Positions 37,965 to 49,430 of a stretch of DNA of 64,000 bases are shown here, one piece after another (the stretch's first letter is position 1; each line of letters starts with the position of its first letter). The stretch lies in assembly GCA_018389105.1 (NCBI GenBank), contig JACATO010000120.1, positions 1,174,001-1,238,000 of the forward strand, given 5' to 3'. The notes below the pieces were generated by a model, which saw nothing but the letters and a program-made list of their open reading frames with translations, was not told the DNA's origin and did no database searches. The position numbers and the translations under genes were made by a program. The DNA comes from Nautilus pompilius (taxonomy: Eukaryota > Mollusca > Cephalopoda > Nautilida > Nautilidae).

Positions 37965-38735
37965 CAGGGGTTGGCAATTTCTCGGACACCTGGGGCCAAA
38001 TTATGGGCCCAAGATCACCTTGCGGGCTGGAGTAAAAAGAAGGACACTTATAAATGCACAAACATATTTATTGCTTTACTACTGCGTATCAGCCTTCTTA
38101 ACACAATGAGAAACATGATGGTGCTTTCGCTGTGAACACAGAGATGAAATATCCGGTGAAATGCTACAAGATTTCAAAGCAAGGATATCATTGAGGTGAC
38201 TATCAGTCAACTGTGCACGAAAGAGGTTCTTGGCGAGCTTCATTTGAGAAAATAATTGTTCACAACTATAAGTCGACCCAAACATCGACATGATGACATG
38301 AACCAGGCCCACAATTCCAGGAAAGCGACCACTGGGAAACATAACATCCCTGAAGAAAGCGGCGGGAGGCAATGAAGAGAAGCGAGAACGAAGCTGGTCG
38401 TCACTCTGCAACTCAATAAGCTCCATTTGGGGATCAGTAGGGGCATCGTCCACAACAATGTCAAAGGGCAACGAAAAGAACTTCATCTTGCCAGCTCGCC
38501 TGCGATAAATATGAAGCACTTTCTTACTCACCTGTGCTGGCATCGATCTTGAAGAAAATGAATGGTCGATATCGGTGAATTGCCCGCTCTTTACCGAGTT
38601 TCCTATAGCATTAGTGTGTTGGTTAACTATTTTTAGAAATGACGAATGACGACTTTTTTAAGAAAAGACTGCCCGTGGGCCGGATTCTATATTAATATGC
38701 GTAAAGGCTCGCAGGCTGCCAATTGCCGACCCCTG
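37965..38735 (-). mobile_element. hAT transposon, short internally deleted copy
   Basis: The left terminus CAGGGGTTGGCAA at 37965 and the right terminus TTGCCGACCCCTG at 38723-38735 form an 11-of-13 inverted repeat typical of hAT/Charlie elements. The 8-bp flanks ATCTATAG (37957-37964) and GTCTACAG (38736-38743) agree at 6 of 8 positions, fitting an aged hAT target-site duplication. Length is only 771 bp, so most of the transposase gene is missing. GC content is clearly above the surroundings. Confidence 0.9.
38079..38543 (-). pseudogene. hAT transposase C-terminal (dimerisation) domain
   Basis: A single 154-codon open frame fills most of the hAT element. The core reads FPGIVGLVHVIMSMFGSTYS, CEQLFSQMKLAKNLFRAQL and TDSHLNDILAL, the hAT C-terminal dimerisation domain in the version found in GTF2IRD2-like (Charlie8-type) proteins. 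The RNase H-like catalytic core and the BED zinc finger are absent through internal deletion, so this is not a working transposase. The frame itself is uninterrupted, notable for a non-autonomous copy. It could reflect recent deletion or chance preservation. Confidence 0.85.
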
Positions 38736-38743
38736 GTCTACAG

Positions 38744-39407
38744 CAATGTCCTCTTTATTATTATTATTATTATTATGGAACTTTGTATGTTTTAACTGGT
38801 TATCATTTGCCACTGATAAATTTCCTAAATTATCAAGCCTACCAGAGTTCTAGTGGAAACTTTTTTTTAATTCATGGTCTCCCACACTGAGAAGTGGTCC
38901 TGCAACTTACTCAGTATGTCAACATATGATCCCTCATCTAATCTGGTAACCAAGATAAGGATCTACAACTCTGGTTACCAAGGAAGTGTACAATGATGAC
39001 TAACATTTTTTAATTCTAACCTTGATTTTTTTCATTTTACATTACTATCTCTTACTTTATTGAGGATGAATATTCTGTGCTCTTAGCAGATTTGCTGTTA
39101 TCATGTTTGACATGTCAACTGATTTTCTTCATGCAGTAGCACTTTCATGAATCACTTTGGTATTGGGCTTAGATACAGAGTTGGGACAGGCATCTCAGGG
39201 GGTTGATTCCTAATTATAATTTTACTTCTTCACTTGGACTCTCTCAGGTGATTAAGTACTTAGAAAACTGGATACAAATTGCTTCTTTTTCTAGTTTAAC
39301 TTTTTCAACTCTTACAAGTTCTTAATAATTTCTTTCTTTATGTTTTTAATTTGATATTGTTGAAGTCTAGGTATTGTCTATTGTGCCTCTGCTTTCTGTG
39401 CTATCTA
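38744..39407. other. Spacer with an ATT microsatellite
   Basis: An (ATT)n tract is at about 38757-38776. Nothing else is recognised. Confidence 0.5.
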
Positions 39408-39632
39408 CAGGGTGTTCAGAAAGTCACTCTGCACTTACATATTTATTAACAGACATGTTTCAATATAGAATACAGGAGGTAAATATGTATGACAATTATA
39501 AACAATGTTGAAAGTGACCCCCGTTAGCATCAATACAGGTTCGTCAGTTGTTAAAACCATATTGGAATCAAAATCTGAAATATAAAAAAAAATATGATTA
39601 GAAAAGTTCACAGTGACTTTCCGAACACCCTG
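39408..39632. mobile_element. 225-bp Tc1/mariner-type MITE
   Basis: TA flanks both ends (39406-39407, 39633-39634). The terminal inverted repeats CAGGGTGTTCAGAAAGTCAC and its inverse (GTGACTTTCCGAACACCCTG) agree at all but two of 20 positions. Internally, about 39505-39545 on the minus strand gives a fragment like the extreme C-terminus of a mariner-type transposase (CIDANGGHFQ-like, here decayed). This suggests a deletion derivative of such an element. It is too short to encode anything. Confidence 0.88.
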
Positions 39633-42600
39633 TATTAATCAGTTTGTCATCTTTCATGAAAACTAGAACAACCATAAAATAAAAGCTAATTGTTTGATTT
39701 AGTCTTTATATTGTGAACTAATTTCAATACTTTTAAATGTTATAGACTTCAGGCCTGATTTTCCTTATTGTGTGGTCAGATGATAATTTTTTTGGCTTCT
39801 TATGCTGTTTTTAAAACAACAGCAGAATTTTTTTTTACATTACTCTCTATAACATTGCTTAAGACAAATTAGTTGAAGAACAAGATTATGGAAGAAGCAC
39901 CAATTAAATCTTCATAAATAAATAAATAAAACAAATAAAACAAAACAAAAGTACATTTTATTCCTTTTGAAAATTTTTTGTTTATAAATTTCAGAGTTCT
40001 TAATACTTATGTCTATTTACATATAGAAAAAGAAAGTTAATTTTTAAATTCTGTTAATAGATGTAAGGCATAAGATAAAAACAAAGTTATTGGTGGTGTG
40101 TTATTTACAGAAAGACAGAATTAGTTAATTTCCATCATCAGGGAAATATCACCAAATAGTGGGTTCATTCGTTAGTTTAATTAAAGTAGTTGTAAATTCC
40201 CTAAACAGCCTTCAGTTTTAAGTAAGATTGACTGATTTACCTTGACTGGGAAGTAATGTTGATGTTTTATCAGATCATGAATAATGTAGCAGCAGCTGCA
40301 GTAAATGCATATCATTATTTCTGGTCATGCTAATCATTGTCAATCACTATTTTTGTTTTCATCTTTATCAATAATTAAATACAAGTTACTGTATTGTGAG
40401 AATTAAAGGTTTTGGATAGTGTTTATATTAGATTTTCTTTAAATTCCCAGTCTTTATTGTCACTTGGCCTTCAGTGATTAATACTGATTTTCCAATTAAA
40501 AATACACACAATCTTTAGTGTTATCTTTAATGTACAATAGTTTTATTTGATAATATTTTTCCATAGCATTTTCAACTTTTGTTCTTGCCATCAAGTGTCC
40601 AAGAAAATTTTTACTCTCAAGTTGTCTATTTCTAAAAAGATAAATAATGTTTATGAATTAATTTAACTGTAAATAAGATTAGTTTTAATGGTATCCTTTA
40701 TACTGGTGCTGTCTTTAAAATATGTATATAACTGTTGCTCTTCACTTTTGCACTATAAACATTTAATCTGAATACAATTTTACTCTGAGAGTTAATTGTA
40801 AAGATTTTCTGACTTTGCTAGGTAAGACCAGTGTCAAAATTATTCCACTGATGAAGTTTCAATCACTATTTTTGGTAGAATTGAACAAGAGTATGGTATC
40901 TAATTGGTTTTTATTTGAGATTTACATGTATTTTTTTTTATATTAAAAAAAAATCGAGATAAAATGTCCTTAAACTTTTTCATACACAAATGAAATTATT
41001 TAATTAAGAAATTTAGTATATTGATTATAAGTTACATAATAAAGTAAAATTATAGACCTTATGCATAATAATTAATAGTGTGTAGCAGAAGCTATTTAAA
41101 TCCCCTATGAAAATGTTATATTTAAATTGATTCATGATACTTTTTCAGAATATTCGATAAAAGAGCAAAATCAGATCAGCAGGTACTCAATATAAAGTGT
41201 AGATATCTCCTGTAGTACTTGAACTTGAGCTCTTCAGCTTTGTTTTTCTATTGTTTGTTTGGAATATACATATTAGCTACTGTATAAAATTATTTGCAGA
41301 AATGGGTATTGTTTTTTTTAAAAAATATTTAAAATTAAAAATAATAAAACAAAATTTTCTTTTTTTCTTGACAATTTTATAACCTATCATATTAATGTGA
41401 ATTATTTGTAAATTTTCCTGAAATTCTACTTAGTATATGTTTTTAAAAATATGCTGCCTACAAGAAACAGAGAGCATCCCAATAAAAATACAATTACTTG
41501 GTTTCAGATTCCTTTGGTTTGATTGATTTCATTCAAATTGCTGAAGCTGATTTTTTTAATTTAACTTTTATCAGTGGTTATCCAAACAGTTAAATGATCA
41601 GTTGATAAATGAGGCATTAAGTAAAATTAGGACAACACTTCCATCTTCTTTAAATTCACAGGCTGATTTCTAAATTGATCATTTTTAGTGACATTTACAT
41701 TGATTATTTGAACATCCATTTTATAATTGTTTATTTTTTAAATTGTTTAATTGATTAACAAAATGAGATGATCAATTTTAACATGTTGGTGGTGTCTGTC
41801 TGTATGCAATTTTAAAAAGTATTTAATGGATCTGTTGCAATTTTAGTAATTAAATGCTCACCAACTCAAACCATGAAACTGGGCTGAGATGGCCTGATAC
41901 CCAGGCTAAGATATTTAGTAGTGAATGCAGTAATTGGTTGGCCCCAAATGCTGCAACAGAGAATTTAATCTTAATAGACTATTCTTGTGTAAATTTTGTC
42001 ACTGCCAAGAATTGTGTGTGGGTGGGGGGGGGGGGGGTAGTAAACAAACTAAAACACTGTGTGGGTTGGAGCACTAACATTAGGAATGAAGTCCTATTGT
42101 TCAACAGGAGGCAATGAATGGGAGCATTTCTGTTCCACCAGAGATAGGTTTTTCAGCACTTTGCTCTTACATTCTTCTGCATTGTTTGGGTTTATTTTAA
42201 ATTCTTTTAAAAATTAAACTGGTTTAAAATTCACTACTAGATTTTAAAACCATGAAAGCTTGGTTTCAGGAAAGGATAATTTACACGGTAAAACAGAGGA
42301 CATTTTATTGTGATTTTCAAATGAGATCAGATGGATCAAAACAAGTTGCACCTGGTCTTGAATTTATAAAACAGTCACATCAAAAAATATTATGAAATGA
42401 AATAAAACTATTCAGGATCAGCCAAGAATAGTTAATTACCTACTTCCAAAAAATTTTTTCTGTCTGAACAGTGAGAGAAGTTTGTTTTGTTAATAAAACA
42501 GTGAGTGAATTTTTTTCCCCATAAATTAATATTTACATAGCCTGATTCATATTTGTTACATAAAATCTGTAGAAGGAAAAATCTTTCATTTATTTTCAGT

Positions 42601-42729
42601 CTCCATGGTAAAGCTAAGATTATATTATTGATTTAACCACTCTAAAAAATTTCTAGCATTAGTGATCAATGAAAACAATTAAATGTTTTTTTTATCTAGG
42701 GGTCAGTGTAATGATTTAAATCATACTTG
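39633..42729. other. AT-rich stretch, no feature recognised
   Basis: This 3.1 kb has nothing recognisable. A poly-G run of 14 at about 42025-42038 lies within an unassigned 87-codon frame (41854-42117) whose Gly tract comes from that run. I do not regard the frame as coding. Confidence 0.45.
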
Positions 42730-42980
42730 GGCTGCTGGTAACCCAGTGGTTAGTTTACTGAACTGCCAAGACTGAGGACCCAGAGTTGGGTCAGCTCAGT
42801 TGGTGTACTTCCATAGCATGGTTCCTTCTGGCTCTTCTTCATCAACTGTTTTTTTTAGGGCTGACCCTGCTGAAATTGAAAGTGCCAAGCTAGTTGTGGC
42901 ATTGGATATGCTCTCTAGTGTGTAACTGTGACACTATGCTTCTCTCACCAGGTTGTCTCCCTTGTAGACATTGGCATAAG
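42730..42980 (+). mobile_element. tRNA-headed SINE
   Basis: The head GGCTGCTGGTAACCCAGTGG contains an A-box-like pol III promoter (TGGTAACCCAGTGG). About 50 bases on, GAGTTGGGTCA sits where the B box (GGTTCGAnTCC) should be and is degenerate. The body has two conserved blocks, TACTTCCATAGCATGGTTCC with CTCTTCTTCATCAACTG, and near the 3' end TTCTCTCACCAGGTTGTCTC with CCTTGTAGACATTGGC. The same blocks recur in order in the copy at 51178-51995, which proves a repeat family. Length is about 250 bp. No clear target duplication or tail was identified. Confidence 0.75.
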
Positions 42981-43201
42981 AAAATATTCTAAAACCATTC
43001 TCTACTTCTTCAGATTTGAATAATGCTTTATATACCAAGAAAACTAATCAGTTGGAAAAGTAACCCATTTCTATCGAAATCAAACAAAAATGAATATAAG
43101 AACATAATTTTGGAGAAGCTATTATTAAATGTGGAGATAAACTCTTCCTTCTATCTATTTTCATGTCCTTATTAGTTATGTTAGATGGCATGAAAAGATT
43201 A
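42981..43201. other. Short spacer
   Basis: Nothing recognised. It ends with TTA, the left target duplication of the next element. Confidence 0.5.
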
Positions 43202-45482
43202 CACTGGTCAACAACAATAAAAAAATTTTTTCTGCATCGCTGAATTAAACACCTGATAATAACTAAATTTTGGCTGCTGATGACAAATATCAGTGGTTCT
43301 GCTCTATCAGATCGGGATTTTGAGATAACTGGTTCTAGTATCGAGAATATTTTGCTTCTATGATCCAAAACTTAATTTATAATATCCGCTTATTAATAAA
43401 TTAAAAAATAAAATGAATTAAAGCTTGTAACTTTTATTTCAGAAAGGCTTAACAAAAAATTGTCAATTCAACAATAATCGTGTTTTGCATGTTCAGAGAC
43501 AGGAATTATTTGTTCTTCATTTAAAATCATCACTAGATGTTTCTCTTCTGAGCATCCGGCAGAAGTCTGCCATCATTTTTGGATACCATTTCCTTGAAAG
43601 TATTTTTCTATTTGTGAAATGTCTTGGTAGAATCTCTTACCATGCTCATCAGAAAATTCTCCAAGATTTTCAGGAAAAAAATCGAGGTGACTGTCCAAAA
43701 AGTGATCTTTTAAAGACATTTGCACTCCCAGAACTTTATAAGCATTCAAAAGTTCCTTAATGATTCACCTATAGTTTTTGGACTTATTTTTGCCCAGAAT
43801 TTTCTGGCACTCATAATTCCTTTCCTTCAAGATGGTTCAAAAACACTTCATCGTTGTGGAGAGTTCTTATTTGAGGTCCAACGAAAATTTCCTCCTTTAA
43901 TTTGGCATCATGATGTTAGGAAACTTCTCACTAAGATATTTAAATCCACATCTGTCCTTGTTTTTGGCCTTAACAAAATTCTTCATAAGACCAAGCTTTA
44001 TGTGGAGGGGTGATAACAATACATCTCAACTAATCACTGATACTTCACATTTTCCTGACCATGGAGCAAATTTTCACAAGGAGACCAGTCTTTCTTTACA
44101 TAATGTTCCTGGGTAGCCCTGCTATCCAACAGGCAAAGGAGAGCAGCAATATTTTGTAAATCCATTTTGCATTCCAGTGAGAAGACCAATGACTTTTAGG
44201 TCTCTACAGATTTTCCATTTGTATCTTTGATATTGAATGGCATCAAGAAGAATTACCATATTTTCATGTTTCTTTTAGATGACCCAAATGACCAATTGGA
44301 ACACAGGTATTTATTTCTATTATGTAAAAGTACCACCTAAGTCGGTAAAAAGATGCCAATCGTTTGGATTATGTTTCATTTCAAAGAATGCAAATAAGTC
44401 TTTGATGTCACAACAGAAACATAGTTTATTTACAGTTGTAAAACAACTTGCTAGGTTTGATCTTCTTTTTTGAAAGAATGTTATACATGCATCTGAAATC
44501 ACCAAATTCCATTGTTTAAGTCTTGAAGCTAAAAGCTTAAACTAAGATTTGGATAGGTACAAGTCCCTTACTAAGTCATTCAAACAAATCTTGTGTAATG
44601 AAATTCTGATTGTTTTCACTAGAAGGATGAAATTCCACATCATCAGGTTTGTCTTCATTTTATTCATCATCAGAAGAAAAATTCAGCACTTTTTTGTGCT
44701 TTTGGTGACGTTGGAAGTGGAAGCTCATCACTGTGGGGAACTTGCTTAATAGCTGATTCCACCACAGGATAAGCAATCTTCTGTCTGTTTTTTTTAAGTG
44801 AACCCAGCTATTTTGGTCTGGCAAAAGTAAATCATCAAAATGATTTTTCTGCTCCCGCCAAACCATTGGCACTGCGAACGGCCCTCTTTTTTGCCTACTG
44901 TTTAATCGGTCCCTTGACTGGCATGTACATGTATTGCAGCAAATGTGTGGTGCCCAGCTCTTTTCCTGATCTCCTATTTTGCACCCAAAGTAATGAAAGT
45001 AATCTGTTCTTATAAATGGGGTAATGTTTCTTCATTGAGATGGTGAGATCAAAAGGCCACAGATATAACAGAATGAGTCTGCACCATTGACACACATCGA
45101 GTAGCCATTATTTTGAAATAAAATATTACATAATATTATTGGTTGGTTAATTCCAGAATATTCCTATATGATCTGAAACCAAAAACAGTTGAAAATCAGT
45201 CACAATTTGAATATAAATTTGAAAATACTATTTTATATTTACTATTGTAAGTAAATTATGATAAATATTCAGAATTATGAATACAGATAATTATAATTTG
45301 AAGGGTTTTTTCCCTGTAGACTCAATATACCAATCACTATTTTGGTAAATGAGCCAACAACTTATGCGTAGAAAAATCTAGACCTGATATATAAAAATGG
45401 GGTTGATTTTCAGAATCAGCACCATCAGATTAGCAAAGTGCAACCATACTTTAGTTTGGTGCAAAAACATTGTTAACCAGTG
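43202..45482 (-). mobile_element. CACTG-ended DNA transposon, third (oldest) copy with both ends
   Basis: The left terminus is CACTGGTCAACAAC and the right terminus is the inverse, TGTTAACCAGTG, a 12-bp terminal inverted repeat with one mismatch. TTA is duplicated at both flanks (43199-43201 and 45483-45485). Subterminal motifs TGCTGATGACAAATA (near 43275) and, inverted, GATTTTCAGAATCAGCACC (near 45400) lie about 60-75 bp inside each end. This is the copy that defines the element limits: 2,281 bp with a 3-bp target duplication. The gene on the minus strand is badly decayed. Confidence 0.88.
43490..45105 (-). pseudogene. Decayed transposase of the third CACTG element
   Basis: Minus-strand fragments match the protein of the copies at 22.8 and 1.4 kb. 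Near 44900-45105 is the N-terminal zinc-pair region (CCNTC-like, decayed). MPMVWREQKNHFDD is at 44872-44830 (family MPFxIPMIWREPxxH). KLCFCCDIKDLFAFFEMKHN, followed by DWHLFTD, is at 44440-44330. Fragments related to the C-terminal half (LHFLDSHLDFF, SDEHG, KRFYQDI-like) lie at 43540-43720. Numerous frameshifts and stops are present. Open frames on the plus strand here are shadows. Confidence 0.7.
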
Positions 45483-45485
45483 TTA

Positions 45486-47802
45486 TAAGAACCCACTATA
45501 CAACTACCCTTGTTAGTCTATATTAGATTATGAATGAGTTATTCAGGACTGTTAATGTTTCTAATAGTTCACCTGTTACTCATATTTAAAAATCTAAGTA
45601 AAAAGGTTTATAAATTTACTGGCCAAAAATTACATTTTGTTTTTCTAAATAAAATAGTTTTTAGCTTTACCTACTTGCTGTGGAAACATTTTAAATTAAA
45701 ATTATTGATTATGTAATAATTTTATTTTCAGTTCTACTTTAAGTGTATTTTTTGTTTGCTGGTTTTTTAAATTAGTTTTTAATGTTTTTGTCACATATAA
45801 ATGGGCAACACTGAAATTTAGTTAAATGCTTTAAAAATAGTATCTATATATTTTTTGTAAAAATTATAAGCAATTTATGATAGCAAATGTTACAACTCTA
45901 AAATTGGAAAAGAATTCACTATGCAACTCCATTGTCATATGTTCTGATATTAGTCATCCTCATTCCTGCATCTAATATATATTTTCAAGTGTTTGTGCTT
46001 GTGCGGGTTTTTGTTATTCCATTATGGCCAAACTGTATCATCTAGAGGCTCCAAATTTTTGGTGTAGGTACTTCAGAATCTGGGCAAGACTTTAAGCTAC
46101 TGCACGTTGGACTTAAAGGCCATTTTGAGGCCTTCAAGGGCTGTTTTTCAAAAGCTTGCACTCATTCAAAATAGGTGACCTAGCAGCCTCAACTTATAAT
46201 GAAGGTTCCTCAGGATCCAAGGGTATCAGAGACTGGCCCCATAGGCCAACAAAGGCTACCCCTTTCAAGGTTCAGAGCTACTACAGCTTTGCAGTACTCA
46301 TTCAACTTAGAAATGACCACAGATTTCAATTTTTCAACAGTCAGCCTTGAAAGTAATTTGAGAGCCACCAATGGCAGTTTTTGATGTCATGACTGTATAA
46401 CTTTGAAAACTAAGAATAAAAATTAATGTACTGGTTTGCTACATAGTTTGTCGTCATCTTATAAACCAGTCTCGTATTGGTCGGGCACTTTTTCAGATTT
46501 CCTAAAGAAGGCGGCTGAAACATAACCATTATGGAATTCTAAAAATTTATGTTTTCTCATGATTCTTTTTTCAAGATAATAATAAGCTGGGTTCTTATGA
46601 AACAAAGTTAAATTTAATTGTACAGCTTATAGAATATTAAGGAATGCATCCTTAGCATCAACTCAATGATTGTGTTCTTAAACAAATAAAATTTTTGTTC
46701 TTCAAATTGATATAGTCTTTTTTATAAAAGCCATTTTTTCTCATGCAGTGCCGGGTACCCAAATTAGATCTAAATAATAATAGCCAATGTGTTATATTTG
46801 TAAAAATTGGAAAAAAAGGGTTTATTATAGACAGGAACTTAATACATTAGAAGTGAAAGAGAGTATATGCTGTAAAGCCAATAGGTTGCTAAGTATTTTA
46901 AATCACTATTTTTTTCAAAACAGCAGACATTCTGTTTTTCTTGTATAGATCACTAATGATATCCATCTTGGAGCATTCAGCCCAGTCACAGAATGTGTGA
47001 TGCTTATTTAGTGCAGGTTGGAGGATCTAGTGTGTGCAGTAATAATTACCAAGAAAGATTGCAAAGGCTTGTTTTTGCCCAATTTATACTATCATTTTTA
47101 AGGGGACTGAAATATTTCATTTTTTTTAATAAAGAGAAAATATAAACAGATTTTTTTAAATTTGATAAACACTCCCTATGGCACTTACATTTAGCAGTAA
47201 AAAATAAGTAAATATCATTTGATATTGGATGTTAAGAAATTCTTTTTCTTCTGTTGGTTGTTAATTGCTGATAACACTTTACCAATCAAATGGTAGAAAC
47301 AATTTTTTTTTAAAATTTTTTTTAAAACTTGAGCTAGGATAAAACATTTGTTTTCTTATATGGAATGAATTTCCACCCCTAACAAAACACATGTAGCATA
47401 TAAATATCAATATTAGAATTGTATTTCTGCATACATTATAAAGAGTATCCAATGAACAATATCAGCAAACAATTTAATTTTTATCTGAAAGGTTGAAAAG
47501 ATTTGGTCTTATTCTAATCTGACTGCATCCATAGGTAGATATTTCATGTGAATAATGTAAGGACTTTGGGCCCAATGCTTACAGCAGGACTCTTGTTTAC
47601 CTTGATTGCAATTTCAAAAGAAAAATAAAATTTTCTCATAAAATAAACATTTGGTTAAAACCCATAGACTACTCAATATGAATGTTAGTTAAGATCTTAA
47701 TTTCTGTTTTGGATAACATCTTTTTTGTCTTACTATAATTTTAAGTTCATTTGAACTATCTTTAATTGAAAAAATTAAGTTCTGGTTTTATAGTATGCAT
47801 TA
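45486..47802. other. Stretch with one GC-richer unassigned block
   Basis: Most of this is plain AT-rich DNA. Bases 46040-46420 are markedly less AT-rich, with short open frames (46156-46384), and about 46465-46530 contains GTCGGGCACTTTTTCAG followed by CTAAAGAAGGCGGCTGAAAC. I recognise no protein in it. It may be a non-coding transposon remnant or a host exon/UTR piece. Confidence 0.4.
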
Positions 47803-48315
47803 CAGGTTGAAAATCCCTTATCCAAAATGCTTGGGGCCGAATGTGTTTCAGGTTCCAGAATTTTTCAGATTTTGGAATATGGATATACTGGCATAATTTG
47901 GTAGCTAACGCACTGGGGAGTTGGGACTGGGCACAAGTTCATTTACAACATTATATGGATACATATAGCATACAGGTAGTTTTATGCAATATTTTAAAAT
48001 CATTTTGTGCATAAAACCAAAAGAAAAAGGTGTACATTTAACTATCAGAAAGGTAAGGTACCACTACGGTAGGCTTACTGGTACTGTAGGGGTATTTGCA
48101 GGCTTTTTCGACATTTTCAAAGTATATTCACACCAGCAACAAAGCACAGAAAAAGCACAAAAATTACGGTGAGTAATGCATGTACATCAAGCATGTTGGC
48201 AGCCACACATTGCTCAAGAAACCTTCTGGAATTTTCCACTGAAGATGCTCCAAAAATATTTCAGATTTTAGAGCTTTACGGTTTTCAAAATTTCAGATAA
48301 GGGATTCTCGACCTG
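47803..48315. mobile_element. Tigger-type MITE
   Basis: TA flanks both ends (47801-47802, 48316-48317). The terminal inverted repeats are GTTGAAAATCCCTTATCC (left, starting CAG) and the inverse, GGGATTCTCGACCTG (right). The similarity extends inward: 'aaaatgcttgg', 'ttcagattttggaata' on the left and 'aaatatttcagattttagagc', 'ttttcaaaatttcagataagg' on the right. The terminus strongly recalls the Tigger/MER-type repeats of mammals, from memory and not from a search. At 513 bp it encodes no transposase. The 62-codon frame inside it (47984-48172) is not a known protein. Confidence 0.85.
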
Positions 48316-49214
48316 TACTGTTGTTTTTTTTACTTTGACATTTTTCTTAAGATTTAAATTTTGTTTTCTATCATTTAATACTAAGTAAGGATTATTGTGA
48401 ATGTTTATGCAAAATCAGGCACCAATTTAAAAAGTAAGTAAATAAAATAAAAAAGCATTAATTTACAGTAAGTAATTATCATCAAATAAAATAATATTTG
48501 AAATACAGTCAAAATAAAAATAGATTTTATTTTTTCAAATGTAGTGGAGAAAACTATTATCTGACTCTTTAACACACCATGTTATTATGATAAAGGCTAT
48601 AGGTAAAGGAGTGTAGTGGCTGCATTTCATGAACTTACATGTTAATATTTTACTGGTTTGGGAACATTTTTGTGAAAAGTAGTAGATTGTCACTGTGGAA
48701 GATTGGAGTATTTGATAAGGTTTGTGTTTTTACACTGTTTTAAATAAAATCTTTTCATATAGACTTGTTGCAATTACTACTTATAGCCATGATTAGTGTC
48801 AGAGCTAAAGTGGCTGCTCAGAAGCAATAGCCAGATAATCCATTAGTTTTTTTTTTTTAAATTTTTTCCAGTGGTTGAGTTCTTCAAAGGGATAATCAGA
48901 TGTGATAGATTTTTAGTGTTCAAATTGTTTATTTTATATGAGACCAATTTTTAGTTTGTGGAAAATTCTTCCAGAAGAAAATTACTCTATTAGTAATTTT
49001 GCTGTATTTATTGAAGAATTTTCAGCTAGCCCCAACCCATGTTTAAGATCAAAGCATTACTTTGAAAATATCAACAAAAAAAAAGACATTGACAGCCAAG
49101 AAAACAGACAGCTTAGTTTAATATTTATAATATAAGTAAATCATAGAACACAAAATTTTTGCTAGAATAATTTTTCTTTTTTGTTGTTGTTTTTAGCTAT
49201 GGTGAATTTCAGCA
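48316..49214. other. AT-rich stretch, no feature recognised
   Basis: Nothing recognisable. The frame at 48938-49135 has no known motif. Confidence 0.45.
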
Positions 49215-49430
49215 TCTTTTTTGGCCACCACATTTGCCATAACTTGACTCCTCAGAGAATCTTTGAGATGAGTTGAAACATGCATTTTATGTCATTACCT
49301 AATTTGGAGACTATATTGTTTGGTAAATTGGAGAAACTGAATTGAAGCATGTGTCATCAAGAAATTTGTTAAATCAATGCCATAGCAATCTGTGCTATCA
49401 ACAGGTTGTTTGTGGAACAAAAAAAATACA
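49215..49430 (+). pseudogene. Probable Tc1 transposase C-terminal scrap
   Basis: Plus-strand fragments: FWPPHLP, a stop, LDSSENL, a stop, DELKHAF near 49216-49290 fit the Tc1 'WPPxSPDLNPIENLWDELK' motif. CVIKKFVKSMP near 49345-49382 fits the C-terminal 'LVKSMPKR' motif at the right distance. Stops and a frame change are present. Short and weak, so family-level only. Confidence 0.42.

Noticed and set aside
41854-42117. 87-codon frame with a Gly tract
   Set aside because: The Gly residues come from a poly-G run. No similarity is recognised.
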